A stretch of DNA of 64,000 bases from Stappia stellulata (GCF_020176715.1 NZ_JAIVMF010000008.1:62001-126000); one strand, 5' to 3'; counted from the first letter of the stretch, positions 35,640-44,564 are shown. The notes: a model not told the origin generated them from the letters alone. Numbers and translations are program-made.

Positions 35640-37667
35640 TTACGCGGCCGCCTCCGCCCGCGTTCCGACGATCTCCACCAGTTCCCGCATGATGTCGGTG
35701 AGCTGGAAGTTTTTCGGCGTGTAGACGGCGGCGACGCCCATGGCTTTCAGCTGGGCCGCGTCCTCGTCCGGAATGATGCCGCCGACGATGAGCGGAATGT
35801 CGTCGATGCCTTCGCTGCGCAGCCGCTCCATCACGTCGCGCACCAGCGCCAGATGCGAGCCGGAGAGGATCGACAGACCGATGACGTGGACGTCTTCTTC
35901 CAGGGCGGCGTTGACGATCTGGGCCGGCGTCAGGCGAATGCCCTCGTAGACGACCTCCATGCCGCAGTCACGGGCGCGCACGGCGATCTGTTCCGCACCG
36001 TTGGAATGTCCGTCGAGACCGGGTTTGCCGACCAGGAACTTGAGCCGGCGCCCGAGTTTCGCGGACACCGTGTCGACGGCGGAGCGCACGTCGGCGAGAT
36101 CGTCGGCATCGGCCCGCGCCGCCTTGCCGACGCCGGTGGGCGCGCGGTACTCGCCGAAGACCTCGCGCAGCGCCGCCCCCCATTCGCCGGTGGTGACGCC
36201 GGCCTTGGCCGCGGCAATCGACGGTTCCATGATGTTGCCGCCCTCGCTTGCGGCCTGTTTCAGGGCTGCGATGGCCTGTGCGACGGCGGCATCGTCGCGC
36301 GCCTCGCGCCACGCCGTCAGCGCCTCGATGGCTTCGGCTTCCACATGTTCCGGCACGGTGAGAATGCCGCCGTCCTCCCCGCTCGCCAGCGGCGAGGGCT
36401 CGCTTTCGGTGAACTTGTTGACGCCGACGACGACCTGATCGCCGGATTCAATCGCCGCGAGCCGCTCCGCGTTGGAGGCGACGAGCGCCTGTTTCATGTA
36501 GCTCGATTCCACCGCCGCGATGGCGCCGCCCATCTCGTCGATCCGGGCAAGCTCCGCGCGGGCCTCCTGTTTGAGCGCCTCGACCTTCTCGGTGATCACC
36601 TCCGAGCCGTCGAAGATGTCGGCATGTTCCAGGAGGTCGGTTTCATAGGCGAGGATCTGCTGGATCCTGAGCGACCACTGCTGGTCGAAGGGGCGCGGCA
36701 GGCCGAGCGCCTCGTTCCAGGCGGGAAGCTGCACGGCGCGGGCGCGGGCGTTCTTCGACAGCACCACGGCGAGTGCCTCGATCAGGATGCGGTAGACGTT
36801 GTTCTCCGGCTGCTGCTCGGTCAGACCGAGCGAGTTGACCTGCACGCCGTAGCGGAAGCGGCGGTAGCGCTCGTCCTCCACGCCGTAGCGGCTGCGGCAG
36901 ATCTCGTCCCACAGTTCGGCGAAGGCGCGCATCTTGCAGATCTCGGTGATGAAGCGCATGCCGGCGTTGACGAAGAAGGAAATGCGCCCGACCGCCTTGG
37001 GAAAATCCGCCGGCGGGATCGCGCCGCTGTCCCTGACCTCGTCGAGGATGGCGATGGCGGTGGCGAGTGCGAAGGAGAGCTCCTGCACCGGCGTCGCGCC
37101 GGCTTCCTGCAGGTGATAGGAGCAGACGTTCATCGGGTTCCACTTCGGCATCGCCTCATAGGTCCAGGCAATGACGTCGCGGGTCAGCCGCAGCGAGGGC
37201 GCGGGCGGAAACACATAGGTTCCGCGCGACAGATACTCCTTGACGATGTCGTTCTGCGTCGTGCCGGTCAGAAGCGCGCGGTCGGCGCCCTGCTCATCGG
37301 CGGCGGCGACATAAAGCGCCAGAAGCCAGGGCGCCGTCGCGTTGATCGTCATGGAGGTGTTCATCTTCTCCAGCGGGATCTCGTCGAAGAGCGCCCGCAT
37401 GTCGCCGAGATGGGCGACCGGCACGCCGACCTTGCCGACCTCGCCGCGCGACAGCGCGTGGTCCGGGTCGTAGCCGGTCTGCGTGGGAAGATCGAAGGCG
37501 ACCGACAGGCCGGTCTGCCCCTTGGCGAGGTTGCTGCGATAGAGCCTGTTGGACTCCCGCGCCGTGGAATGCCCGGCGTAGGTGCGAAAGATCCATGGCC
37601 GGTCCCGGACGGCTTGCCTGCGCTCCGCGTTGCTGGTGGTCGGCTGGCTCTGTGTCGGCTCGCTCAT
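35640..37667 (-). CDS. ecm: Ethylmalonyl-CoA mutase
   Basis: AdoCbl-dependent conversion of (2R)-ethylmalonyl-CoA to methylsuccinyl-CoA in the ethylmalonyl-CoA pathway. The protein has 675 residues. The N-terminal substrate-binding barrel (FDLPTQTGYDPDH, TGTTQNDIVKEYLSRGTY, CSYHLQEAGATP) is fused to a C-terminal B12-binding domain with GLDGHSNGAEQIA, where His554 is the lower cobalt ligand. DGHSNG rather than DGHDRG separates Ecm from methylmalonyl-CoA mutase. The Met at 37667 is preferred as start because GAGGAG lies 6 bp before it; the Met at 37673 abuts this element. It is divergent from ccr, its pathway partner. Confidence 0.93.
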   Translation of the reverse strand: MSEPTQSQPTTSNAERRQAVRDRPWIFRTYAGHSTARESNRLYRSNLAKGQTGLSVAFDLPTQTGYDPDHALSRGEVGKVGVPVAHLGDMRALFDEIPLEKMNTSMTINATAPWLLALYVAAADEQGADRALLTGTTQNDIVKEYLSRGTYVFPPAPSLRLTRDVIAWTYEAMPKWNPMNVCSYHLQEAGATPVQELSFALATAIAILDEVRDSGAIPPADFPKAVGRISFFVNAGMRFITEICKMRAFAELWDEICRSRYGVEDERYRRFRYGVQVNSLGLTEQQPENNVYRILIEALAVVLSKNARARAVQLPAWNEALGLPRPFDQQWSLRIQQILAYETDLLEHADIFDGSEVITEKVEALKQEARAELARIDEMGGAIAAVESSYMKQALVASNAERLAAIESGDQVVVGVNKFTESEPSPLASGEDGGILTVPEHVEAEAIEALTAWREARDDAAVAQAIAALKQAASEGGNIMEPSIAAAKAGVTTGEWGAALREVFGEYRAPTGVGKAARADADDLADVRSAVDTVSAKLGRRLKFLVGKPGLDGHSNGAEQIAVRARDCGMEVVYEGIRLTPAQIVNAALEEDVHVIGLSILSGSHLALVRDVMERLRSEGIDDIPLIVGGIIPDEDAAQLKAMGVAAVYTPKNFQLTDIMRELVEIVGTRAEAAA

Positions 37668-38052
37668 GGACATCTCCTCGCAATCGCGCCGGTGGCCGCT
37701 CGCACCGGCCCGGCATCTTCCTGTTTTATCTCCGATACGTCCGTCGCAATGCGTCCGTATGGCCTGCCTCACGCGCGTGGAACACTGCGCGCGCGCAGAA
37801 ATTCTATGTGCAATGCAAAAACAGTCTTGGGCAAACGGGTAAATTAAGCAATAGTCCAATAGCGTGACGCCCCTTTTTCGCACGATAGTTTCGTGATAGG
37901 GCACGCGGGACGGGTTTTTGAATGACGCGCCGCAGCAAAAGGCGCCTTTGGCGGGGGCTCTCCGGGGTCGCCGGAAGTGTGTCGGGACACGCGGTGGCGC
38001 GGCGGTGGCCGTGCTTCGGCAAAAATGCATAATACGGGAGGACACGACAACC
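37668..38052. other. Shared ecm / ccr divergent control region
   Basis: 385 bp with no convincing gene. The middle part (37800-37900) is clearly more AT-rich than the surroundings. Four GCAA motifs occur at 37810, 37815, 37831 and 37848, and a TTGCGCAA palindrome lies in the first codons of ccr (38063-38070). Such TTGC/GCAA elements could be sites for a short-chain acyl-CoA regulator (RamB/ScfR type), but I cannot show this. No clear -35/-10 pair was found. Confidence 0.4.
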
Positions 38053-39351
38053 ATGAGCACCGTTGCGCAAGCAAACGACAACCTCGAGGCTGAGGAGAGC
38101 CGGCCGGTGAAGGACCTTTACGAGATTGGCGAGATCCCGCCGCTCGGGCATGTTCCCAAGAACATGTACGCCTGGACGATCCGCGCCGAACGGCACGGTC
38201 CCCCGGAAGAGGCGATGAAGCTCGAGGTCGTGCCGACCTGGGAACTGGACAGCAACGAGGTTCTCGTTCTCGTGATGGCGGCCGGCGTCAACTACAACGG
38301 GATCTGGGCCGCCCTCGGCGAGCCGATCTCGGTGTTCAAGGTGCATGACGAACCCTTCCATATCGCGGGCTCCGACGCCTCCGGCATTGTCTGGGCGGTC
38401 GGATCGAAGGTGAAGCGCTGGAAGGTCGGCGACGAGGTCGTCATCCATTGCAATCAGGACGACGGCGACGACGAGGAGTGCAACGGCGGCGACCCGATGT
38501 TCTCGCCGACGCAGCGGATCTGGGGCTATGAGACCCCGGACGGGTCGTTCTCGCAGTTCTGCCGGGTGCAGTCGCAGCAGCTGATGCCGCGGCCGAAGCA
38601 TCTGACCTGGGAGGAAAGCGCCTGCTACACGCTGACGCTCGCCACCGCCTACCGCATGCTGTTCGGCCATGCGCCGCACCAGTTGCGTCCGGGCCAGAAC
38701 GTTCTCGTGTGGGGCGCGTCGGGCGGTCTCGGCGTCTTCGGCATCCAGCTCGCGGCCGCCGCCGGCGCAAATGCGATCGGCATCATCTCGGATGAAGACA
38801 AGCGCGACTACGTGCTGTCGCTTGGCGCCAAGGGCGTGATCAACCGCAAGGATTTCGATTGCTGGGGCCAGATGCCGACCGTCAACTCGCCCGAGTACAA
38901 CACCTGGCTCAAGGAAGCGCGGCGCTTCGGCAAGGCGATCTGGGAGATCACCGGCAAGGGCAACGATGTCGACATGGTGTTCGAGCATCCGGGCGAATCG
39001 ACGTTTCCGGTCTCCTGTCTGGTGGCCAAGCGCGGCGGCATGGTGGTTTTCTGTGCCGGTACGACCGGCTTCAACCTGACCTTCGACGCGCGCTATGTCT
39101 GGATGCGTCAGAAGCGCATCCAGGGATCGCATTTCGCGCATCTCAAGCAGGCGTCGGAAGCCAACAAGGCGGTGATGGATCGCCGCATCGATCCGTGCAT
39201 GAGCGAGGTCTTCCCCTGGGAGGAGATCCCGAACGCCCACACCAAGATGTGGAAGAACCAGCATGCGCCCGGCAATATGGCGGTTCTGGTCAACGCGCCG
39301 ACGACGGGCCTGCGCACTCTGGATGACGTGCTGGCTGCCGGCTCGGACTGA
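38053..39351 (+). CDS. ccr: Crotonyl-CoA carboxylase/reductase
   Basis: Key enzyme of the ethylmalonyl-CoA pathway: reductive carboxylation of crotonyl-CoA to ethylmalonyl-CoA with NADPH and CO2. An MDR-superfamily protein of 432 residues. Seen: the NYNGIWAALGEP segment (residues 80-91) with the Asn that helps hold CO2, HCNQDDGDD and RIWGYETPDGSF, typical of Ccr, the nucleotide loop WGASGGLGVFGIQLA, the FEHPGE motif, and His360 in RIQGSHFAH, part of the CO2 site. GGAGG lies upstream of the ATG. Its stop is followed by a perfect 12-bp hairpin. Confidence 0.96.
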   Translation: MSTVAQANDNLEAEESRPVKDLYEIGEIPPLGHVPKNMYAWTIRAERHGPPEEAMKLEVVPTWELDSNEVLVLVMAAGVNYNGIWAALGEPISVFKVHDEPFHIAGSDASGIVWAVGSKVKRWKVGDEVVIHCNQDDGDDEECNGGDPMFSPTQRIWGYETPDGSFSQFCRVQSQQLMPRPKHLTWEESACYTLTLATAYRMLFGHAPHQLRPGQNVLVWGASGGLGVFGIQLAAAAGANAIGIISDEDKRDYVLSLGAKGVINRKDFDCWGQMPTVNSPEYNTWLKEARRFGKAIWEITGKGNDVDMVFEHPGESTFPVSCLVAKRGGMVVFCAGTTGFNLTFDARYVWMRQKRIQGSHFAHLKQASEANKAVMDRRIDPCMSEVFPWEEIPNAHTKMWKNQHAPGNMAVLVNAPTTGLRTLDDVLAAGSD

Positions 39352-39370
39352 GCCTGCGCAAAAAACGATT

Positions 39371-39400
39371 GCCGGTGGCGCCCCGCGTGGCGCCACCGGC
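39371..39400. terminator. Perfect 12-bp hairpin after ccr
   Basis: GCCGGTGGCGCC pairs completely with GGCGCCACCGGC around a 6-nt loop. It is preceded by a run of A on the plus strand, so a U-tract exists only on the minus strand; on the plus strand it is followed by GAATTCG. It may block or process the ccr transcript's 3' end. Confidence 0.6.
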
Positions 39401-39446
39401 GAATTCGCTCGCCTCGGTCGTGCCGGCGCGGTATGAGGGCGACATG

Positions 39447-39956
39447 ATGACATTCAGCCGGCTCCTCGTCGTTTTCGTTGCGTCCCTCATTGTTGCCGGC
39501 TGCCTGCCGGCAGGTGAGTCCGTGCCGCCCTATTACAAGGATCTGGCCCGGGTCGATGCGGTCGTCGACGCCGCCTCGGCGCAGCAGATGATCTCCAGCT
39601 ACCGCCAGAACAACGGGCTTGGCGGGCTCACAATCGATCCGGAGTTGATGCGCGCGGCGCGCCAGCAGGCGGACGCCATGGCGCAGGCCAACAACGTGCG
39701 TGCCTCCCTCGATCCGCAAAACAGGCTGGCGGCGCGCCTGTCGGCTGCCGGCGAGACCCAGACCTATGCGGTGGAAAACGCGAGCGCCGGTTATCGCACG
39801 CTGGCGGAGGCGTTTTCGGGCTGGCGCGATTCGCCGAAGCACAATGCGGTCATGCTGGACGGTCGCGCGACGCGCATGGGCATCGCCACGGCGTATTCGC
39901 CCGGCTCCAAGTACCGGGTGTTCTGGTCTCTGGTGCTGGCCGCGCCGCCGCAGTGA
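39447..39956 (+). CDS. CAP-domain (SCP/PR1-like) lipoprotein
   Basis: A protein of 169 residues. The start at 39447 puts GAGGG at 7 bp; the adjacent ATG at 39444 is possible. Signal peptide with lipobox VAGC (Cys at about residue 18). The CAP domain covers about 45-165, with SSYRQNNGLGGLTIDPELMRAARQQADAMA, AVENASAGYRTLAEAFSGWRDSPKHNAVML and the MGIATAY segment; the conserved His/Glu positions are partly present (PKHNAVML, VEN). The function of bacterial CAP proteins is largely unknown. It sits between ccr and an acyl-CoA synthetase with no evident link. Confidence 0.85.
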   Translation: MTFSRLLVVFVASLIVAGCLPAGESVPPYYKDLARVDAVVDAASAQQMISSYRQNNGLGGLTIDPELMRAARQQADAMAQANNVRASLDPQNRLAARLSAAGETQTYAVENASAGYRTLAEAFSGWRDSPKHNAVMLDGRATRMGIATAYSPGSKYRVFWSLVLAAPPQ

Positions 39957-39978
39957 TGCGCGCGAGGGCGGCGGATTG

Positions 39979-39994
39979 TTGCGCTGCAGCGCAA
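39979..39994. promoter_or_regulatory. 16-bp perfect palindrome upstream of acyl-CoA synthetase gene
   Basis: TTGCGCTGCAGCGCAA, a perfect inverted repeat ending 44 bp before the start of the gene at 40039. Its size, symmetry and position fit a repressor or activator operator. The TTGC...GCAA ends recall elements near ccr, which would suit shared control by an acyl-CoA-responsive regulator, but this is inference. Confidence 0.5.
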
Positions 39995-40038
39995 TGAGGA
40001 CTAGTGTCCCGCTTCCCTGACCGACGAAGGTCGCTTCG

Positions 40039-41679
40039 ATGCTGCAACCCGCATCTTCCTATGACGATCTGCTGCGGCGGTTCCGCTGGCGGATCCCGGA
40101 CCGCTACAACATCGCGGTGGAAACCTGCGATGCCTGGGCGGTGCGCGCAGCCGACCGGCTGGCCCTCATCCATCTCGACGAGGACGGTGCCGAAACGCGC
40201 TGGAGCTACGGCCGGCTCGCGGCCCTGTCCAACCGGCTGGCGAATGCGCTTGCGGAAAAAGGGGTCTCACGCGGCGCCCGCGTTGCGCTGCTGCTGCCGC
40301 AGTCGCCGCAGACGCTGGTCTCCCATCTCGCCCTCTACAAGCTTGGCGCCATCGTCGTGCCGCTTGCCAATCTCTTCGGTGTCGATGCGCTTCAGTACCG
40401 GCTGGCGAACTCCGGTGCCTCGGCGGCAATCACCGATGCGTCCGGCATCGCAAAGCTCTCCGAGATCCGCGAGGCCCTTCCGGATCTGAGGCTTGTGGTC
40501 TCCACCCAGGATACGCCCGGCGACGTGCTGTCCTTCGAGGCGCTGCTGGCCGGCGGGCGCGACGTCTTCGTGCCTGTGGCAACCGGCCCCGACGATCCGG
40601 CGATGATGATCTACACTTCCGGCACCACCGGCCCGCCCAAGGGGGCGTTGCATGGCCACAGGGTGCTGGCCGGGCATCTGCCGGGCATCCAGATGGCGCA
40701 TGAGTTTCTGCCGCAGCCGGGCGACCTGTTCTGGACGCCGGCGGACTGGGCCTGGGCGGGTGGCCTGCTGAACGCGCTGCTGCCCGCGCTCGCGCTGGGC
40801 GTTCCGGTGGTGTCGCATCGTTTCGAGAAATTCGATCCCGAACGGGCGTTCCAGCTTCTGGCCGATCAGCGCGTGCGCAACGCCTTCATTCCGCCGACGG
40901 CTTTGAAGATGCTGCGCACCGTTTCCCGCCCGCGTGCGCGCTACGACCTGGCGCTGCGCAGCATCGGATCGGCCGGCGAGGCGCTCGGGCGCGAGACCTA
41001 CGACTGGGCCCGCCAGGACCTCCGTCTCACCGTCAACGAGTTCTACGGACAGACCGAATGCAACGCCGTGCTCGCCTCCTGCGGTGCGCTCGGCGTGTCG
41101 CGCGCCGGCGCCATTGGCAAGCCGGTGCCGGGCCATGACGTTGCGGTGGTCGACGACGATGGCGAGGTCTGCGCACTCGGCACGCAGGGGCAGATCGCGA
41201 TCCGCAGGCCGGATCCGGTGATGTTCCTGCGCTACTGGGGCGAGGACGCCGCGACGGAGGCCAAATTCGTCGGCGACTGGATGCTGACGGGCGACCGTGG
41301 CGAGCGCGACGCTGACGGCTATGTGCATTTCGTCGGGCGGACGGACGATATCATCACCTCCTCGGGGTACCGGATCGGTCCGGGCGAGATCGAGGACTGC
41401 CTGCTGTCGCATCCGGCGGTGGCGCTGGCGGCGGCGGTTGGAAAGCCCGACCCGGTGCGCACGGAAATCGTCAAGGCCTTCGTGGTGTTGAGCCCCAACG
41501 TGAAACCGAGCGCGGAGCTGGAAGAGAGTATCCGCGCCCATGTCCGCACCCGGTTGTCCGCGCATGAATATCCGCGGGAAATCGCCTTTGTCGATGCCTT
41601 GCCGATGACGACGACGGGCAAGGTCGTGCGCCGGCTGTTGCGTGCCGATGCCGGAGCGGCCGTCGTGCTTGAGGAATAG
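40039..41679 (+). CDS. AMP-dependent acyl-CoA synthetase (acetate/medium-chain type)
   Basis: An ANL-family ligase of 546 residues. P-loop YTSGTTGPPKG (residues 192-202), aromatic-rich WTPADWAWAGGLLNALLPAL as in acetyl- and medium-chain acyl-CoA synthetases, EFYGQTECN, the TGDRGERDADGYVHFVGRTDDII hinge region with SSGYRIGP, and catalytic Lys528 in TTGKVVRR. All are intact. It likely activates a short or medium fatty acid; adjacency to ccr suggests feeding acyl-CoA into the ethylmalonyl-CoA pathway, but the substrate is not proven. Confidence 0.87.
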   Translation: MLQPASSYDDLLRRFRWRIPDRYNIAVETCDAWAVRAADRLALIHLDEDGAETRWSYGRLAALSNRLANALAEKGVSRGARVALLLPQSPQTLVSHLALYKLGAIVVPLANLFGVDALQYRLANSGASAAITDASGIAKLSEIREALPDLRLVVSTQDTPGDVLSFEALLAGGRDVFVPVATGPDDPAMMIYTSGTTGPPKGALHGHRVLAGHLPGIQMAHEFLPQPGDLFWTPADWAWAGGLLNALLPALALGVPVVSHRFEKFDPERAFQLLADQRVRNAFIPPTALKMLRTVSRPRARYDLALRSIGSAGEALGRETYDWARQDLRLTVNEFYGQTECNAVLASCGALGVSRAGAIGKPVPGHDVAVVDDDGEVCALGTQGQIAIRRPDPVMFLRYWGEDAATEAKFVGDWMLTGDRGERDADGYVHFVGRTDDIITSSGYRIGPGEIEDCLLSHPAVALAAAVGKPDPVRTEIVKAFVVLSPNVKPSAELEESIRAHVRTRLSAHEYPREIAFVDALPMTTTGKVVRRLLRADAGAAVVLEE

Positions 41680-41740
41680 GCGGCGGCAGGGACGGACGGT
41701 CGCGTTGAAGACGATCGCGTTGAAAATGTCTGGCGCCGCT

Positions 41741-42883
41741 TCAGGCCGGGTCTTCCCGGTTGGCGCGTGCCCGACGCAAGGCGGATTTCGCGAGCATGCG
41801 AAGCCCGCGTGTCACCGCGTGATCGGCCTGTGCCAATGACAGCCGCGCGCCGGCGAAACCTCCGCGCGTCAGCACGACGGTGGTATAGGGCACCTGGCCG
41901 CGCCACAGCGGCGTGATCATCGGATGATCGGGAACGGCCAGGGAATCGGCCTCCGCAAGCTCGGGTTCCTCCAAGTCCTGACGCATTGTGTAGCGCGTGA
42001 CCTGGGCGCCCGGCGAGAAACGGGACAGTTTTTCGTCATAGGCGATCTTCCAGGACCAAGCGCGGTGGCCGTCGCGCAGCATGATCATCATGGCGACCGG
42101 GATCTCGTCGACGGTGAGCTGGTCGATCCTGACGCGTCCGGTCTCCGCCATGTCCCGGATAAAGGCGCGGGCGAAGGCCTGACGCCCTGGATCGCAGGTA
42201 AGCGCGGTGCCGCGTCGTCCCTTCCAGCCCTGCGCCTCCAGCGTCAGAAAGCTCTCGAAGGCCGCACAGACGTCGTCCGCTGCGTTCAGGCTATCGAATG
42301 CCGTGGTGCCGGTTTCGGAAAGCCGGCGCAGTTGCCGGCCGATTTCTTTTCGCCGACGGGTGCCCAAAAGCCCGTATTGCTCCTGTCCCGTCTGCCCGGT
42401 CGCATGGCCGGCGCGCAGGCTGATCGTTTCGCGGGCCACCCGCCAGGACCCGGTCGCGCCGATATCGAGCAGCATGTCGTAGACCGGTCCGTCGGTGCGC
42501 TGATAGGGCAGGGCGACAAGACCGGTGCCGGCGTGTGCAACCGCTGTGTCGAGCAGGAGCGCGAGCGTGTGTGAATCGGCGCCCGGGGCGATCAGCGGGG
42601 TTCCGAGCGGGCCGTATTCGCCGGCGTGCACGGTCGCGCCGGGCACCAGCAGGCCGAGCCGCCGGCGCGCCACGGGCGCGAGGGCCACGAAGGTGCCGTC
42701 CCGATTGTTCCTGACGGCGCAGATCGCGACCTTGCGGCGTTCCATGTGCTGCAGATAGGGCAACAGGAAATCGGGGCGGAAGAACGGGTTCGGCTCGACC
42801 GCCGCATCCGCCAGCGCCTCCCAGGCTGCCCGGTGCTCGCCGGCCTGCTCTGCGCTGAAGGTGACTGCCGTCATGCCGCTCAC
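41741..42883 (-). CDS. GNAT/BioF2-like acyltransferase (CelD family)
   Basis: About 380 residues. The first half (FFRPDFLLPYLQHMERRKVAICAVRN, VALAPVARRR) and the second (RRRKEIGRQLRRL, AFIRDMAETGRVRIDQLTVDEIPVAMMIMLRDG, WSWKIAYDEKLSRFSPGAQVTRYTM) match the tandem GNAT fold of BioF2/CelD-type enzymes, often linked to exopolysaccharide or cellulose modification. A flippase gene lies just upstream on the same strand, which supports an envelope polysaccharide role. The start is uncertain: GTG at 42883 has GGGAG at 7 bp, whereas the ATG at 42874 is 16 bp from it. The Shine-Dalgarno element lies within a perfect hairpin. Confidence 0.7.
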   Translation of the reverse strand: MSGMTAVTFSAEQAGEHRAAWEALADAAVEPNPFFRPDFLLPYLQHMERRKVAICAVRNNRDGTFVALAPVARRRLGLLVPGATVHAGEYGPLGTPLIAPGADSHTLALLLDTAVAHAGTGLVALPYQRTDGPVYDMLLDIGATGSWRVARETISLRAGHATGQTGQEQYGLLGTRRRKEIGRQLRRLSETGTTAFDSLNAADDVCAAFESFLTLEAQGWKGRRGTALTCDPGRQAFARAFIRDMAETGRVRIDQLTVDEIPVAMMIMLRDGHRAWSWKIAYDEKLSRFSPGAQVTRYTMRQDLEEPELAEADSLAVPDHPMITPLWRGQVPYTTVVLTRGGFAGARLSLAQADHAVTRGLRMLAKSALRRARANREDPA

Positions 42884-42890
42884 ACATGGT

Positions 42891-42906
42891 CTCCCGTGAT
42901 CGGGAG
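42891..42906 (-). promoter_or_regulatory. Hairpin sequestering the ribosome binding site of the GNAT gene
   Basis: On the minus strand CTCCCG pairs with CGGGAG around a 4-nt loop; the right arm contains the GGGAG Shine-Dalgarno element that precedes the GTG at 42883. Folded, it would block initiation. Confidence 0.4.
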
Positions 42907-43111
42907 CCGTTCGCTGTTTGCCTGCGCCGTTTGTGCGATGCGGCTCCCGTGATGCCGGGACCGACAATGCAGGGGGTAACTGTTCTCTCGCAAGCGCCAT
43001 TGCAGGGTCTCTTTCCAGCGCGCGGGCACGGGCTCCGGTTCCTGCGGATCCGCTCGCGCGACATCATCCCTGTAAAATTTGCCACAACCTGCGTTTGAGC
43101 GGGGAACTTCC

Positions 43112-43126
43112 TTAAGCGGTGGTTAA
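43112..43126 (-). promoter_or_regulatory. Perfect CtrA binding box (TTAA-N7-TTAA)
   Basis: TTAA at 43112-43115 and 43123-43126 with exactly seven bases between, in the 283-bp gap between the flippase gene stop and the GNAT gene start. The nearest gene downstream in orientation is the GNAT gene, about 230 bp away, so a long leader would be needed. Confidence 0.5.
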
Positions 43127-43166
43127 TTTCGGGTCGTGCATTCTATGATTCGGGCGTGCCCAAGCC

Positions 43167-44564
43167 TCATGTCTTGGCCAGAACGAACGGATTGAGGCCC
43201 AGTCGGGTGCGGGCCTGGTGACACAGGGCGGTGGCCTCGAACATCATCGCGATGGCGGTTGCGATCGCGGCGCCCAGAATGCCGAAGATCGGGATCAGCG
43301 TGACGTTCAAGGCGATGTTCAGCGCGAATGTCAGGGCATAGACGAGGGCGCAGCGGTTTTGCTGGTCGGCCATCGTGAGAAGCGCGTCGACGGGACCGAC
43401 GGAGGCCCTGGCAAGTACGCCGAACAGCAGGATCAGCATCACCGGATAGCCGCTTTCGAACCCGGGGCCGAACAGGGAAAGCAGGAATGGGCCGACCAGC
43501 ACGAGGACCAGCGACAGCGCCAGGGTGGGCCAGAAGGTCCAGCGCGCGGTGTCGCCGACGAGGGCCGCCAGTTCGGCATGGGCACCGCTGTGGAACAGCC
43601 GCGAATAGCGGTGCGCGGTGGCGGAGCGCACGGCGAAATAGACGAAATGGGCCAGCGCCGGGGTCTTGGAGGCGGCGAAATAGATCGCGACCTCGTCGGG
43701 CGGGCGCCAGAAGCTGACGAGGATGACGTCGGCGCTGGTGATGAGCTGGAAGAAGCCCTCGACCAGCAGGATCGGCAGCGAGATTTTGAGCCAGATCGAG
43801 AAGGTCCAGTTTTCGCGCGGCGGCAGGCGCGGGGGGTCGGCCTTCAGCGAACGCGAAAGCACCAGCATCTGTGCGAGCGTGACCGACCAGGTTGCGACAA
43901 TGGCGACGGTACAGGCGGTTGCCGCGGTTGCCGGCGCGCCAAGGCGAATGGCAAGCACGAGCCCGCCGAGAAGCACGATCGGGCGCCAGATGAAGGGCGG
44001 AAGCATCGCCAGCAACGGCCAGTCGTAGGCGCGGGCGATCCCGTCCTGGATGCTGCCGATCGTGTAGAGCGGCAGACAGACGGCGGCCAGGAACAGCGGG
44101 AGGATGTAGTAGGAGGTAATCCAGTCCTGAAACAGCCACACCGCAAGAATGCCGATGAGCGCGATTGCTGTGGCCGAGAGCCCGCCGGCCAGTCGGCTGC
44201 CCAGCAGCAAGGCGTTCAGCCGGTCCGGCCGGGCGAGGGTCCGGTATTCCGGAATGAGCCTCAGAACGGAGGACGAGAAGCCGAGGGGGGCGAAAATGCC
44301 AAGCACCACGACGAGCGTCCACACCACGACATAGATGCCGTATTCGTGGCTTCCCATCATGCGGGCGAGAATCACCTGGGAGACATAGGCAAGGGCTGCG
44401 CCGAGAACGCGCACGAGAAACACGACCATCGCCATGCGTTGTGCCTGGGAGGTGTCCGGTTCGCCGTTGAAAAACGCATCCAGCCGCACCAGCGCAGGTT
44501 CAACGCGCAGGAAGGCGGAAGTCGGCAGAATGCGTTCGGCCCATTTGGATGGGGAGAGGCGCAA
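43167..44564 (-). CDS. Polysaccharide (Wzx/MATE-like) flippase family membrane protein
   Basis: A protein of 465 residues with about 12-14 hydrophobic segments. The pattern of the oligosaccharide flippase family is visible: VSQVILARMMGSHEYGIYVVVWTLVVVLGIFAPLGFSSSVLRLIPEYR near the N-terminus and a second similar half. It probably moves a lipid-linked saccharide across the inner membrane. There are no glycosyltransferase genes nearby; a GNAT acyltransferase gene lies downstream. The upstream region has an imperfect CtrA-like TTAA-N7-TACA at 44615. Confidence 0.85.
   Translation of the reverse strand: MRLSPSKWAERILPTSAFLRVEPALVRLDAFFNGEPDTSQAQRMAMVVFLVRVLGAALAYVSQVILARMMGSHEYGIYVVVWTLVVVLGIFAPLGFSSSVLRLIPEYRTLARPDRLNALLLGSRLAGGLSATAIALIGILAVWLFQDWITSYYILPLFLAAVCLPLYTIGSIQDGIARAYDWPLLAMLPPFIWRPIVLLGGLVLAIRLGAPATAATACTVAIVATWSVTLAQMLVLSRSLKADPPRLPPRENWTFSIWLKISLPILLVEGFFQLITSADVILVSFWRPPDEVAIYFAASKTPALAHFVYFAVRSATAHRYSRLFHSGAHAELAALVGDTARWTFWPTLALSLVLVLVGPFLLSLFGPGFESGYPVMLILLFGVLARASVGPVDALLTMADQQNRCALVYALTFALNIALNVTLIPIFGILGAAIATAIAMMFEATALCHQARTRLGLNPFVLAKT

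Noticed and set aside
41703-41731. Tandem repeat of TCGCGTTGAA (15-bp period) between convergent genes
   Set aside because: Only two copies, and no promoter or hairpin associated; likely chance.
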